64,000 nucleotides of DNA from Mucilaginibacter rubeus (lineage in GTDB: Bacteria > Bacteroidota > Bacteroidia > Sphingobacteriales > Sphingobacteriaceae): assembly GCF_014643835.1 (NCBI RefSeq), contig NZ_BMKD01000004.1, positions 62,001-126,000 on the forward strand. The letters are read 5' to 3'. The notes under the pieces are model-generated. The model did no database searches, had not been told where the DNA came from, and saw nothing but the letters and a program-made list of their open reading frames with translations. Shown here piece after piece: positions 43,872 to 53,642 of this stretch (position 1 is the first letter of the stretch; each line of letters starts with the position of its first letter). Made by a program: the position numbers and the translations under genes.

Positions 43872-45101
43872 TTATTTACCTAAGCGTTTTTTCAGGTTTT
43901 CGTCAATTGCAGCCAAAAACTCCTCGGTGTACAGGTAATCGGTACCATGCTCCACTTTGGGTTTAATGGTAATGGCCAAATCCTTGGTCATTTTGCCGCT
44001 TTCAACGGTTTCAATACAAACTTCTTCCAAAGCCTTGCAGAAATTGATCAATTCTGTGTTCTTATCCAGGATCCCACGGAATTCCAAACCTCTTGTCCAG
44101 GCAAAAATAGATGCAATTGGATTTGTCGAGGTTGGCTTACCGGCCTGGTGATCACGATAGTGACGGGTTACAGTACCGTGGGCAGCTTCAGCTTCCATTA
44201 CAGTACCATCAGGGGTAACGAGGGTTGAGGTCATTAAACCTAATGAACCAAAGCCCTGTGCTACAGTATCTGACTGTACGTCGCCATCGTAGTTTTTACA
44301 AGCCCAAACAAAGTTACCGTTCCATTTAAGGGCCGATGCAACCATGTCGTCAATTAAGCGGTGCTCATAGGTGATACCCGCTGCTTCAAACTTTTGTTTG
44401 TAATCATTTTGATAGATCTCTTCAAAAATATCTTTGAAGCGGCCATCATATTTTTTAAGGATGGTATTTTTGGTTGAAAGGTATAAAGGCCAGCCTTTCA
44501 TTAAAGCCTGGTTAAAGCAGGCATGCGCAAATCCTTTGATAGACTCATCGGTATTGTACATGGTTAATGCAACGCCATCACCTTTAAAATTAAATACCTC
44601 GTATGATTGCTCGGGGCCGCCATCTTCAGGAGTAAACTTAACGGTTAATTTACCTTTGCCTTTGGTTAAGAAATCGGTAGCACGGTACTGATCGCCAAAC
44701 GCGTGACGGCCAATACAGATAGGTGCTGTCCAGTTAGGTACCAGGCGGGGTACATTGGACATAACAATAGGCTCACGAAAAACAGTGCCGTCCAATATGT
44801 TACGGATAGTACCGTTCGGCGATTTCCACATTTGTTTTAACCCAAACTCTTTCACCCTCGCTTCGTCGGGCGTAATAGTAGCACATTTAATACCAACGCC
44901 GTATTGTTTAATAGCGTTAGCTGCGTCAATAGTTACCTGGTCGTCGGTTTGGTCGCGGTACTCGATACCCAGATCGTAATATTTAATATCAAGATCAAGG
45001 TACGGGGTAATCAATTTGTCTTTGATGAATTTCCAGATTATTCGGGTCATTTCATCGCCATCCAGTTCAACTACCGGATTCTCTACTTTTATTTTTGACA
45101 T
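43872..45101 (-). CDS. icd: NADP-dependent isocitrate dehydrogenase
   Basis: Icd oxidises isocitrate to 2-oxoglutarate in the TCA cycle. The 409-residue protein is of the eukaryote-like homodimeric class: [14 protein letters not shown] near the start, then [47 protein letters not shown] and [11 protein letters not shown]. The start at 45101 (MSKIKVENP) was chosen; the frame runs open for 58 more codons upstream, but these cross the promoter box at 45133. It is transcribed alone. Confidence 0.97.
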   Translation of the reverse strand: MSKIKVENPVVELDGDEMTRIIWKFIKDKLITPYLDLDIKYYDLGIEYRDQTDDQVTIDAANAIKQYGVGIKCATITPDEARVKEFGLKQMWKSPNGTIRNILDGTVFREPIVMSNVPRLVPNWTAPICIGRHAFGDQYRATDFLTKGKGKLTVKFTPEDGGPEQSYEVFNFKGDGVALTMYNTDESIKGFAHACFNQALMKGWPLYLSTKNTILKKYDGRFKDIFEEIYQNDYKQKFEAAGITYEHRLIDDMVASALKWNGNFVWACKNYDGDVQSDTVAQGFGSLGLMTSTLVTPDGTVMEAEAAHGTVTRHYRDHQAGKPTSTNPIASIFAWTRGLEFRGILDKNTELINFCKALEEVCIETVESGKMTKDLAITIKPKVEHGTDYLYTEEFLAAIDENLKKRLGK

Positions 45102-45132
45102 GCCTGATGTGGTTTTTGTTATACAAACGGCC

Positions 45133-45140
45133 CAAATATA
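45133..45140 (-). promoter_or_regulatory. -7 box of icd
   Basis: On the minus strand this reads TATATTTG, 31 bases before the icd start. It supports the shorter protein. Confidence 0.55.
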
Positions 45141-45313
45141 TAAAATTGACTTTATCAATTTTATCAAATAACGCAATGAAAAATTATAGATTTCGTTATA
45201 ATGACAATTATTAGTACCGGCATTGTTGTTTTTATAAACTTTGGTGCTATTTTTATAAAATAAAACGCTTACCATAAAACAAGCTCCTTTTATACAGGTG
45301 CTGCCGTTTATTT

Positions 45314-46024
45314 ATGATAAAATCCATACTAAAAATCTCCATTATAATCCTGCTGTGTTCTGTATCTTTTTTAGCTAAAGCCCAAATAGGCTTTGATTAT
45401 GCACAATATGACGTTGGCTTTGCCGCAGGTATCAACCAGGCCAGTTCCACCGATGTGCAAACCCTAAAAACAACACCTTCTATAAATCTTAACTTTACTT
45501 ACAATCAAAGCCCGTTTGTAAATTATGTATTTAATGTGGAGGTAGGCCGTTTAAAAGGCGGTTCGCCGGCTACAAGTACTCAAAGGCAATTTGAAAACCA
45601 TTTCAGTGCTTACTCTTTCAGGGTGCAGGTACAGGCAGGCGAATTAATTGACTACTCGAAAAGTGCTGTAGCCAATGCTTTTAAAAACCTTTACCTGTCA
45701 TCGGGCTTAGGATACATTAATAATAATGTTGTAGACAGAACACAAGATGCGCTTTTATTAGAGCAGGGCCTGGAATTACCCTACGAACGCAAAACAAATG
45801 AAATATTTATACCACTAAGGCTGGGTTATGAGTTTAAGCTGTTTAACAGTTACAACCAGCCTGCAGTTAAAATTGACCTGGGCTACCAGTACAATTTTAT
45901 TATGGGCGATAATCTGGACGCCTACGTAGCCGGCGCGCATAATGACGCGTATTCGCAGGTTACTTTAGGTTTTAAATTTGCCATTGGTGGTGTTACATCT
46001 TACCGCAAACAGATCCATTATTAA
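45314..46024 (+). CDS. Outer-membrane beta-barrel protein of unknown function
   Basis: This 236-residue protein has a signal peptide (IIILLCSVSFLAKAQ) and alternating beta-strand patterns (NYVFNVEVGRL, YSFRVQVQAGELI, PAVKIDLGYQYNFIMG) ending in an aromatic-containing last segment. It probably forms a small outer-membrane barrel of the OmpW/OprB-like size. No partner gene or substrate is apparent. The acidic protein gene follows in the same direction. Confidence 0.75.
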   Translation: MIKSILKISIIILLCSVSFLAKAQIGFDYAQYDVGFAAGINQASSTDVQTLKTTPSINLNFTYNQSPFVNYVFNVEVGRLKGGSPATSTQRQFENHFSAYSFRVQVQAGELIDYSKSAVANAFKNLYLSSGLGYINNNVVDRTQDALLLEQGLELPYERKTNEIFIPLRLGYEFKLFNSYNQPAVKIDLGYQYNFIMGDNLDAYVAGAHNDAYSQVTLGFKFAIGGVTSYRKQIHY

Positions 46025-46106
46025 GCTTAGGCTAAATCTTTTTTGGTTGATTTGCTTTTTGGCAGGATTTTTACTGCGTATATTTATATAATAAAAGCAC
46101 AAACCT

Positions 46107-46541
46107 ATGAACTACGATCAAATAGACGATGCAGGTTTCAATGATGATCTGCCTGATCGCGACGAAAGCCTGAAAGATGAACTGGGCGAAACCATTGATA
46201 AGGAAGACCTGAGCTATAACCCGGACGATAATAGCTACGAATACGATGTTAAAAGCGATGACCCGGATTATGACCATCCCGACCCGTATCACACTGCCGC
46301 AAAAAACGGCGAGGATTTTAACTCCACCTATGACGAGGCAAACCCTTACGATGTAGAGGGCGAATTTGACGAAGACCGTTCGCTTGAAACCGATGTAGAT
46401 GAATTGGGAATGCACATTGACAACGGAGAAAGTGTTGAGATTGATCCGGTTGATGCCGCCCTTTCTCATACTCCCGAAGATGACCGCGACGACCTTGATG
46501 AAGAGGGATACCCCAAAAATGACAGGGAACCCCTGAGATAA
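46107..46541 (+). CDS. Very acidic small protein
   Basis: This 144-residue protein is dominated by Asp and Glu (for example DEDRSLETDVDELGMHID), with many Asp-Pro-Asp and Asp-Asp runs and few basic residues. It has no signal peptide or membrane segment and is probably disordered. A similar but shorter acidic protein is encoded at 50346. Function unknown; charge-based binding to calcium or to basic proteins is only a guess. Confidence 0.75.
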   Translation: MNYDQIDDAGFNDDLPDRDESLKDELGETIDKEDLSYNPDDNSYEYDVKSDDPDYDHPDPYHTAAKNGEDFNSTYDEANPYDVEGEFDEDRSLETDVDELGMHIDNGESVEIDPVDAALSHTPEDDRDDLDEEGYPKNDREPLR

Positions 46542-46602
46542 TTTATTAACTGCTGAGTTGTGGGTTTTTAATTAAGCCCGCAGCTCAGCATTCAAAACCC
46601 GG

Positions 46603-48396
46603 TTAATCAAAATCAAGATTAAACCGGCTTTTCAATTCCAGCAACTGCGGGTTGCGGGCTGCCATATGCTGAAACTTTTCGGGCGCGGTATAAGGCTTAC
46701 GTACTACCTTTTGTTCGTCAACCCGGGCATTTACCTCGATAGTAAAATTTTTAAGTGTACTGCGCAGATAATTCAACATAACCGGCTTTTCATCCCTGAA
46801 AATGTTTTCCTGCACCATATTGCCTACTATTACTTCAAAAACATAGGGCTTTAGCATGCGCGGCGCGCCCGCTGTAAGAACGGTTAGCAAAGTTTTTTTA
46901 CCCTCTTTTTTTGCGAATGCAGCAAAATCGCTCCAGCATTGCAAAAAGGCGTCCATAGTAAAATCCTCTTTATCCTCTCCTTTTAAATATGGGTCCTCTT
47001 CTTCAAGTAATTCTTCCTGCGTTTTAACTTCACCGGTTAATGAAGGGGTGAGCGTACTTCGCGAAGGCATTACTATCTTAGGCTTTTCAGCAGGCGATGT
47101 TATTGTTTCTTTTACCTGTACAGATGGCGTTACAACCTCTTTTGGTGGGGCACTGTATACCGGTGCGGCTTCGCTCACCATAGATACAGCAGGGCTTGCC
47201 TGCGCTCCGTTAACAGGCGCTACTGTTGAGGTATCAGGTTTTTTTTTTAGTCCCCCGTCGGTCGCGGAAGTTACAGTGAGTGGTGTGGTTGCCAGGTTAA
47301 ACACCGATGGCAGGTGGCACATCTTGAGTAATGCCAGTTCAACCTGGAGCCGTTGATTTTTGCTGAGCTTATAACTAATATCGCACTGATTGGCAATATT
47401 CATGGCCGAGAGCAAAAACGACACCGATGCCTGCTGCGATTGCTGCAGGTATTTTGTTTTAATGCCTTCACTCACCTCAAGCAACTTTAGTGTCGATTGA
47501 TCCTTCCCCACCAACAGATTTCTGAAATGTTCAGAAAGCCCGGCTATAAAATGCGCGCCATCGAACCCGCGCGAAAGGATCTCGTCAAAAAACAATAATA
47601 CTTTAGCGGTATCTTCCTTAAGCAGGCTCTCAGTTATATTAAAATAATAATCGTAATCAAGTATGTTCAGGTTATCGATAACCGAACGATAAGTAACTTT
47701 GCCACCAGAGAAGCTTACAATCTGATCAAACATCGAAAGCGCGTCGCGCAAACCGCCATCGGCTTTCTGGGCTATGATATGCAGGCCGTCGGGCTCATAA
47801 CCTATGCTTTCCTTGCCGGCAATTGATGCCAGATGGTTGGCCATATCCTCAACCCTGATGCGGTTAAAATCAAAGATCTGGCAGCGCGAAAGAATGGTTG
47901 GCAGGATCTTATGCTTTTCGGTAGTAGCTAATATAAATATGGCATAATGAGGTGGTTCCTCAAGTGTTTTCAGGAACGCGTTAAAAGCGGCCTGCGACAG
48001 CATGTGCACCTCATCAATAATATAAACCTTGTAACGTGCCGCCTGGGGCGGGATCCGTACCTGCTCAATCAAACTGCGGATATCATCAACAGAGTTGTTT
48101 GAAGCAGCGTCAAGCTCATGAACATTAAAAGAATTTCCGTTTTCAAAAGCCTTGCATGAAGCGCATTCGCCGCAGGCTTCGCCATTGGGCTGTAAATTGG
48201 TACAGTTAATGGTTTTTGCCAGGATCCGTGCGCAGGTAGTTTTGCCCACGCCACGCGGCCCACAGAACAAAAATGCCTGTGCCAGCTGGTTATTTTTTAT
48301 AGCGTTTTTGAGCGTATTGGTTATATGTTGCTGACCAACAACGGTTTCAAAAGTAGCCGGGCGATACTTACGGGCCGAAACAATGAAATTATCCAC
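46603..48396 (-). CDS. dnaX: DNA polymerase III subunit gamma/tau
   Basis: DnaX is the clamp-loader ATPase. The 597-residue protein has Walker A GPRGVGKT (46-53), a zinc site (CTNLQPNGEACGECASC, 65-81), Walker B IIDEVHML (126-133) and sensor LSRCQIFDF. Domains I-III end near residue 370. A Pro/Thr/Val-rich linker and a C-terminal domain (about 490-597, ending LLELKSRFNLDFD) follow, as in the tau form. No A-rich slippery frameshift signal was recognised, although a lysine-rich GLKKKPD stretch sits near the linker. Confidence 0.96.
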   Translation of the reverse strand: MDNFIVSARKYRPATFETVVGQQHITNTLKNAIKNNQLAQAFLFCGPRGVGKTTCARILAKTINCTNLQPNGEACGECASCKAFENGNSFNVHELDAASNNSVDDIRSLIEQVRIPPQAARYKVYIIDEVHMLSQAAFNAFLKTLEEPPHYAIFILATTEKHKILPTILSRCQIFDFNRIRVEDMANHLASIAGKESIGYEPDGLHIIAQKADGGLRDALSMFDQIVSFSGGKVTYRSVIDNLNILDYDYYFNITESLLKEDTAKVLLFFDEILSRGFDGAHFIAGLSEHFRNLLVGKDQSTLKLLEVSEGIKTKYLQQSQQASVSFLLSAMNIANQCDISYKLSKNQRLQVELALLKMCHLPSVFNLATTPLTVTSATDGGLKKKPDTSTVAPVNGAQASPAVSMVSEAAPVYSAPPKEVVTPSVQVKETITSPAEKPKIVMPSRSTLTPSLTGEVKTQEELLEEEDPYLKGEDKEDFTMDAFLQCWSDFAAFAKKEGKKTLLTVLTAGAPRMLKPYVFEVIVGNMVQENIFRDEKPVMLNYLRSTLKNFTIEVNARVDEQKVVRKPYTAPEKFQHMAARNPQLLELKSRFNLDFD

Positions 48397-48491
48397 AAGT
48401 GCTAAGGTAGTGAGAAATTAGATTTGGTGAAAGAGCGGCTTTGCTAATTTTTTTACACACCGGCCTCTTCGCCATGTTAAACCCGGCATTA

Positions 48492-49943
48492 TTACATAAA
48501 CGCTTTTGACACCTTTAAAATAATGCCAAACGAATTGTAAAGCAGGCCCCCATGATCATATGCCAGATCATATCCAACAGAATAACCATTTTTTAACGCC
48601 CTGATTCCCTCAAAATAGGTTGAGTATTGATGCACCTTTTTAAATGCCCCATAATTGGCAGGGCTTCGTATTTTGCCTCCAACCGATCTATACAGTTCAG
48701 TGCCATTATCATAAGTTCCCATATTTTCTGAATAGGAAAACTTGCCTGTATAAAGCCAGTTAAAGGCATAAAACTGCACACCGGTATGCAACGCTAAAAC
48801 CCTGTTATTTACAAAAAATTGCTTGTTATTACCTATTTGGCTATCTCTTACATCATTTACTGTAGTTATAAAGGGGGTACCCAATCCAACTTCGTTATAT
48901 GACCATCCTTCTTCGTACTCATAATTATTGTAATAATTTTCAGCACCTGATTTTGTTTTCTTGGAATCCGCCTTACCAGCCTGGTTCGCTGTGTATAAAA
49001 ATTCAAATAAAAACTTCTTCCAGTAAAAATGATCCGAGTTTGGCTTGTTATTAACGAAAGTAATTCCGTTTAAGCCATCTGTGACATTAGCTAATGACCT
49101 TAAGGCACCTATATCATAAAAGTTTTGGCGATATATTGATACCGTGACCCCATCAAATCTATATTCAGCGCCCATGTCTAACGAACCTAAATGATTGCCA
49201 ACTTTACTTCCCTGATATAATTTACCGGTAAGCACATACCAATACGTTTCGGATCCCGACAATTGAAAACGGCTAAACACACGTTTTTCATTTCCCCATA
49301 AGGCTTCATGATTATAGCCCGCCTGAAACTTAAATCTCCATGATGGCTTGCCTATTTTAACATACAGTGTATTTTCCAGATAATAACCTTTGAAATCTGT
49401 TGGCCTTTCACCAGTTCTAACTTTAACATCTCCTAAATAACCACTTGCTAACGTCCCCTTAACTGCAAATAATTTCCCGAAAAATGGAATACTATAATAG
49501 TTGGGTATGCTTAAACTAATCTTGGGTATGCCTAAGGCATTACCTGAAATCGGAAATGCCCCGGATGAAAGGGTCGAATCTACAATCCCCACAATATCCT
49601 TTGAACGGCCAGCTTTCAATTCAAAAATACCGGCGTGGGCCTTTACAAATCCCTCAACTAAAATAAACTTGCTATTATTTCCGGCATTTCCTCTACCTTC
49701 AAAGGATGCGGCCCAGTCGTAAGTTTTTGTTGTATCATAATCTTTCCGAATTTTTCCGATTAAGCTACCGGACCCACCCGATAACGGAATACTGCCAAAC
49801 TGATTTGCCCTTAACCAAAATGGCACTGAATTATTGGTAGTGACAATGCCCTGGGCCTCCAGGCTAATATGCACATCCTGATTTTGTGCTTTTGCTAAAA
49901 AAAAAGATAATAATATCGGCAATAAGACGACTAATTTTTTCAT
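48492..49943 (-). CDS. Wzi-like capsule assembly family protein
   Basis: This 483-residue exported protein has a signal peptide (LPILLSFFLAKAQ) and the beta-barrel layout of the Wzi family: VPFWLRANQFGSIPLSGGSG near the start, FVKAHAGIFELKAGRSKD, FRFQAGYNHEALWGN and repeated aromatic strands to the C-terminus. Wzi anchors capsule polysaccharide to the outer membrane in enterics; in Bacteroidota relatives are common near polysaccharide genes. None lie close by here. Substrate unknown. Confidence 0.85.
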   Translation of the reverse strand: MKKLVVLLPILLSFFLAKAQNQDVHISLEAQGIVTTNNSVPFWLRANQFGSIPLSGGSGSLIGKIRKDYDTTKTYDWAASFEGRGNAGNNSKFILVEGFVKAHAGIFELKAGRSKDIVGIVDSTLSSGAFPISGNALGIPKISLSIPNYYSIPFFGKLFAVKGTLASGYLGDVKVRTGERPTDFKGYYLENTLYVKIGKPSWRFKFQAGYNHEALWGNEKRVFSRFQLSGSETYWYVLTGKLYQGSKVGNHLGSLDMGAEYRFDGVTVSIYRQNFYDIGALRSLANVTDGLNGITFVNNKPNSDHFYWKKFLFEFLYTANQAGKADSKKTKSGAENYYNNYEYEEGWSYNEVGLGTPFITTVNDVRDSQIGNNKQFFVNNRVLALHTGVQFYAFNWLYTGKFSYSENMGTYDNGTELYRSVGGKIRSPANYGAFKKVHQYSTYFEGIRALKNGYSVGYDLAYDHGGLLYNSFGIILKVSKAFM

Positions 49944-50345
49944 AACAGACAGTTTCGGCTAACGATTAATTTCAAATAACAAAAAATGATAATCTATTAA
50001 AAATAATATTATTTTTTTATTAAAATCACATCAATAATACTATTGCTAATACAAAAACAATCGTAATGTAGCAAATAAATTACATTATTCGCATTTTAAC
50101 TTCAAATTAAATTTAACTATACGTTTAAGTCAATGAAACTCAGGTCGAAAAAAATTAAATCATGAAGAAAAAAATAGACACAAAAGAGCCTGCGTTATGA
50201 TTACTACGCAATTTTAATTTAACTCAGCTTAGGGAATAGGCTGCTCTGATTGCCTTTTTAAGGCAGCAACAGGAAATAAACAGGAATAAGCAAAAAGGAA
50301 CTTAATATATCGCGGTCAAACAAACACGACTTAACACATAATATA
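49944..50345. other. AT-rich intergenic region
   Basis: The sequence is strongly AT-rich with a small GCC/GGC hairpin near 50250. No gene, repeat copy or clear promoter box was identified. Confidence 0.45.
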
Positions 50346-50582
50346 TTAAATATCATCATCAGGCAAATGATCATCATCTTCGGGGTCGGGCTCACCGATA
50401 CTGCCATCAACCTGTATTTCATGCAGATCTTCTTTATCCTCAAGGATATCATCAAAATCTTCATCTTCCTGGTCGTCCCAGTCGCCTTCAAGGGGATCAT
50501 CCCCTCCGCCATACATTAAGATCTCATCGAAAGTAAGCGGATTGCTTGTTCCTTTTTCGGCTTGAATAGTTGCGGGTTGCAT
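50346..50582 (-). CDS. Small acidic protein
   Basis: This 78-residue protein is about 40 percent Asp and Glu, with DDQEDEDFDDILEDKEDLHE and DPEDDDHLPDDDI. The N-terminus (NPLTFDEILMYGGGDDP) is less charged and may be the functional end. It is probably disordered. It resembles the larger acidic protein at 46107 in composition rather than in order. Function unknown. Confidence 0.65.
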   Translation of the reverse strand: MQPATIQAEKGTSNPLTFDEILMYGGGDDPLEGDWDDQEDEDFDDILEDKEDLHEIQVDGSIGEPDPEDDDHLPDDDI

Positions 50583-50668
50583 AGCTTATGAGTTTTTAAG
50601 TAAAACCATAAGCTATGCCATAAGTTTTAGAAAAAATATTGTTTTTATCAACACAATCTCTCCCCTGT

Positions 50669-51289
50669 TTACAGAATATCTATCGATACTATTTCCTTTA
50701 CCGTATAATACCCCTTGGCTTGCGGCAGATACACTTCCAGGTCCTTCCAGGTTATCTGCAGTTTTTTACCGGCAAGTTTAGCCGGTGAAGCATCTATAAA
50801 TTTCTCAGACCCGGAAAACTGCCTGAGCCAGATAAATGATTTTTCGGCCGCCGCCTTATCTGTTATAACAATATAATTGAATCCTTTTGTATCAATCCGT
50901 TTAAATACGCCGGTAGTAACCTGCGCGCCGGTACCCTCAGCATCGTCACCCTTTCCCATTTTCATGGCCAGTTGCATAAAAGATCCACATTTTTGCTTCA
51001 TCAGGTTTTTACCGATCTCCACGCCTACTTTACTCATTGCCGGTTCATCGGTTACCTCAACATTTTGCTCTTTGGCTACATCCATCAGCAAGTCGGCATG
51101 GTTTTCAAAGCACTTTTCAAAAGCATCATTGGCAGCTTGTTTGGTAGATATCTTTGCCACGTCAATTTTGGACAGTTCCTTACAAAGCGAATCAAGCAGG
51201 CGTTGCTGCGCGGGCCCTATTGTTTGTGCTTTTATTGCACCGGTTGTTGTTATAAAAAATGCGATAAAAAGGAGCAGGTTCTTTTTCAT
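50669..51289 (-). CDS. Exported protein of unknown function
   Basis: This 206-residue protein has a signal peptide (LLLFIAFFITTTGAIKAQ), a helical N-terminal half containing three cysteines (LLDSLCKELS, AFEKCFENH, KQKCGSFMQLA) and a beta-rich C-terminus (GVFKRIDTKGFNYIVITD, LEVYLPQAKGYYTV). The ATG at 51289 gives the signal peptide directly; the longer frame adds 22 residues. I do not recognise the family. Confidence 0.72.
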   Translation of the reverse strand: MKKNLLLFIAFFITTTGAIKAQTIGPAQQRLLDSLCKELSKIDVAKISTKQAANDAFEKCFENHADLLMDVAKEQNVEVTDEPAMSKVGVEIGKNLMKQKCGSFMQLAMKMGKGDDAEGTGAQVTTGVFKRIDTKGFNYIVITDKAAAEKSFIWLRQFSGSEKFIDASPAKLAGKKLQITWKDLEVYLPQAKGYYTVKEIVSIDIL

Positions 51290-51364
51290 AATATTAATTT
51301 GGCTGCTAATATAGCACTGCCGGGCTAATTTGCTGTTACACACGTAGCATTTCATTTAAAAACA

Positions 51365-51414
51365 TTTGATTGTTTCAATAATTACCCCTACATTTGCAGC
51401 CCCGTTATAGCGGG
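51365..51414 (+). promoter_or_regulatory. Promoter and leader hairpin of the rpsF operon
   Basis: TTTG (51365-51368), 20 bases and TACATTTG (51389-51396) form a consensus promoter. The leader contains a CCCG/CGGG hairpin (51401-51414), a plausible place for S6:S18 feedback binding. That regulatory leader is known in many bacteria but is not proven here. Confidence 0.65.
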
Positions 51415-51437
51415 TAAATAATTAAAAATCAAGTATA

Positions 51438-51806
51438 ATGCAACAGTACGAAATCGTGATCGTTCTAACCCCGTTGCTTTCAGAAGAGACTGCTAAAGAG
51501 GCAAATGCCAAATACAGCAAAATTCTTACTGATGGCGGAGCCGAAATTGTCCAGGAGGATAATTGGGGTTTGAGAAAATTAGCGTACCCAATCCAAAAGA
51601 AAACTACAGGGTACTATCACTTAACTGAATTTAAGGCTCCGGGTGAATTAATTAACAAATTGGAGATAGAGTTAAGGCGCGATGAGCGTGTTTTGCGTTT
51701 CCTGACCATTGCTTTGGATAAACATGCCATTGCTTACAATGACAAAAAACGCAGCGGTGCTTTTAACAAAAAACCAGCAGCTAAAGCAGAGGAGGCAGCA
51801 AACTAA
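51438..51806 (+). CDS. rpsF: Ribosomal protein S6
   Basis: S6 is a 30S subunit protein that binds S18. The 122-residue protein begins [17 protein letters not shown] and has the family stretch [29 protein letters not shown]. The Ala/Lys-rich tail is common in Bacteroidota. Its stop shares a base with the rpsR start (TAATG), so the two subunits are translated in step. Confidence 0.98.
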   Translation: MQQYEIVIVLTPLLSEETAKEANAKYSKILTDGGAEIVQEDNWGLRKLAYPIQKKTTGYYHLTEFKAPGELINKLEIELRRDERVLRFLTIALDKHAIAYNDKKRSGAFNKKPAAKAEEAAN

Positions 51807-52069
51807 TGGCTAACGAACAAATTAAATATGTTACCGCTCCAAAAGTGGAGGATAACCGTAAAAAATACTGCCGTTTCAAAAAGAACGGTATCAAGTATAT
51901 TGATTACAAAGACGCAAACTTTTTATTAAAGTTCATTAACGACCAGGGTAAAGTATTACCACGCCGTTTAACCGGTACTTCATTAAAGTTTCAGCGTAAA
52001 GTGGCACAGGCTGTTAAACGCGCACGCCACATCGGTTTATTACCTTACGTTACAGATTCATTAAAATAA
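51806..52069 (+). CDS. rpsR: Ribosomal protein S18
   Basis: S18 is the 30S partner of S6. The 87-residue protein has [22 protein letters not shown] and [29 protein letters not shown], matching the family. It is the second gene of the rpsF-rpsR-rplI operon. Confidence 0.98.
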   Translation: MANEQIKYVTAPKVEDNRKKYCRFKKNGIKYIDYKDANFLLKFINDQGKVLPRRLTGTSLKFQRKVAQAVKRARHIGLLPYVTDSLK

Positions 52070-52084
52070 TAGGAGATTTAAGAA

Positions 52085-52528
52085 ATGGAAGTTATTTTAA
52101 AACAAGATGTAAAAAACCTGGGTGATAAAGACGATATCGTAAATGTGAAACCAGGTTATGGCCGTAACTACCTTTTACCAAAAGGCTACGCCATATTAGC
52201 TACCGAAAGCGCACGTAAAGTTTTAGCCGAAAACCTTAAACAAGCTCAATTTAAGCAAGAAAAAATCCGCAAGGATGCTGATGCTATCGCAGCTCGTTTA
52301 GAAGGTGTTAAACTTAACATTGGTGCTAAAGCCGGCGAAACAGGCAAAATCTTCGGTGCTATCAACACTATCCAAATTGCTGATGCATTGAAAAAAGAAG
52401 GTTTTGAAGTTGACCGTCGTCGTATCACTTTTGACCAGGAGCCAAAATTTGTTGGTGAGTATGTTGCCAACATCAACCTGCATAAAGAAGTTAAAGTACA
52501 GGTTCCGTTTGAAGTAGTAGCGGAATAA
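52085..52528 (+). CDS. rplI: Ribosomal protein L9
   Basis: L9 is a 50S protein with two domains joined by a long helix. The 147-residue protein begins MEVILKQDVKNLGDKDDIVNVKPGYGRNYLLPKGYA, the conserved N-terminal fold. The charged helix follows, then a C-terminal domain with FGAINTIQIADALKKEG. It is the last gene of the operon. Confidence 0.98.
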   Translation: MEVILKQDVKNLGDKDDIVNVKPGYGRNYLLPKGYAILATESARKVLAENLKQAQFKQEKIRKDADAIAARLEGVKLNIGAKAGETGKIFGAINTIQIADALKKEGFEVDRRRITFDQEPKFVGEYVANINLHKEVKVQVPFEVVAE

Positions 52529-52534
52529 TTATAT

Positions 52535-52664
52535 TTCGGAATTCGGATTTAAGATTTCGGATTTTGAAAAACTTAAAAGGTGTTTTGTTAATTCAAAACA
52601 CCTTTTTTTTATGATTAGAATTAAATAAAAACAAATTCGAAATCGAAAACTCGAAATCCGAAAT
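52535..52664. repeat. Inverted pair of TTTCGGA phrases
   Basis: A left phrase of repeated ATTTCGGA-type words (52535-52566) is mirrored by repeated TCGAAAT/TCCGAAAT words (52635-52664). A terminator lies between them. Confidence 0.65.
52575..52610 (+). terminator. Terminator of the ribosomal protein operon
   Basis: AAAAGGTGTTTTG pairs with CAAAACACCTTTT around TTAATT and is followed by a T run. Confidence 0.9.
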
Positions 52665-52708
52665 CAAGAATATTTATTTCGGATTTCTGGAAAAAATTTA
52701 GAATTTTA

Positions 52709-52746
52709 GAGGGTGTTTTGCTAAAGCAAAGCACCCTCTTCTTTTA
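52709..52746 (+). terminator. Second terminator before mtgA
   Basis: GAGGGTG...GCACCCTC with an inner TTGC/GCAA stem is followed by T-rich DNA. It lies 21 bases before the mtgA start. Confidence 0.75.
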
Positions 52747-52766
52747 TCAGGAAATATTTTATAACA

Positions 52767-53528
52767 GTGTTCAAATTCTTCGGCAAAAACAACCAAAAAT
52801 CAAAGTCGGGCAAACGGAATTCACCATCGGATTCAAAGCTTTATGGCGTCCCTAAATTGATATTCAGAATTTTTAAACTGATATTCATCCTGTTTTTTGG
52901 TTTAAGCCTTTTGGGTGTAATTGGTTACCGTTTTATAAACCCTCCTTTTACCTGGTTAATGATCGAACGCGGCTTCCAGCGTAAATCGGCAGGTAAGGAA
53001 TGGAAGATAGATAAAAAATGGAAAGATTTTGACGAGATCTCCGACAATATGAAACGTGCCGCCGTTGCTGCCGAAGATCAGACCTTTTTAGAGCACCACG
53101 GCTTCGATTTTAACGCCATCGAAAAAGCTATCGAAAAAAATTCGCACAGCAAAAAACTAATTGGCGGCAGTACCATATCACAGCAGGTAGCCAAAAATGT
53201 TTTCCTTTGGGAAGGCCGTTCCATACTCCGTAAAGGTATCGAAGCTTATTTTACCATATTGATAGAAACCTTTTGGAGCAAAAAGCGCATCATGGAGGTT
53301 TACCTGAACGAGATTGAAATGGGCGATGGCATATACGGTGTTGAGGCTGCTTCGCAGGCTTATTTTCACAAACCGGCCTCCGATTTAACCCGGCAGGAAG
53401 CCGCCGCCATAGCGGTGATTTTCCCAAGCCCGCTAAAATGGTCGGCCACCAACCCAACCAAATATTTAAAGCACAGGCAATACCTTATTATGAAAAATAT
53501 GAAAAGGCTGGGGCCGCTGGATTTTTAG
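52767..53528 (+). CDS. mtgA: Monofunctional peptidoglycan glycosyltransferase
   Basis: MtgA polymerises lipid II into glycan strands at the inner membrane. The 253-residue protein has one N-terminal membrane helix (about 34-55) and a GT51 domain with the motifs AAVAAEDQTFLEHHGFDF (catalytic Glu in EDQ), GGSTISQQVAKN and the second Glu region YLNEIEMGDGIYGVEAA. There is no transpeptidase domain. The start codon is GTG. A terminator just upstream means it needs its own promoter, which was not identified. Confidence 0.95.
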   Translation: MFKFFGKNNQKSKSGKRNSPSDSKLYGVPKLIFRIFKLIFILFFGLSLLGVIGYRFINPPFTWLMIERGFQRKSAGKEWKIDKKWKDFDEISDNMKRAAVAAEDQTFLEHHGFDFNAIEKAIEKNSHSKKLIGGSTISQQVAKNVFLWEGRSILRKGIEAYFTILIETFWSKKRIMEVYLNEIEMGDGIYGVEAASQAYFHKPASDLTRQEAAAIAVIFPSPLKWSATNPTKYLKHRQYLIMKNMKRLGPLDF

Positions 53529-53534
53529 CCCCAG

Positions 53535-53553
53535 CCCCCTAAAGGGGGAATGA
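53535..53553. repeat. CCCCCTAAAGGGGGAATGA word
   Basis: All 19 bases are identical to 19120-19138. It lies six bases after the mtgA stop codon. Confidence 0.8.
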
Positions 53554-53642
53554 AAATTCCTCTCCCGGTATTCCTTTTTTATTTCAGCAACGCTGTAACC
53601 ATTTGTAAATTAAGACTATCTTAATTTATATAACCACACGCC

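Noticed and set aside
45102-45275. Upstream extension of icd by 58 codons
   Set aside because: It crosses the TATATTTG promoter box at 45133-45140 and is not conserved family sequence.
46603-48396. Programmed frameshift in dnaX
   Set aside because: No A-rich slippery sequence with a downstream hairpin was recognised at the end of domain III, so only the full-length form is supported.
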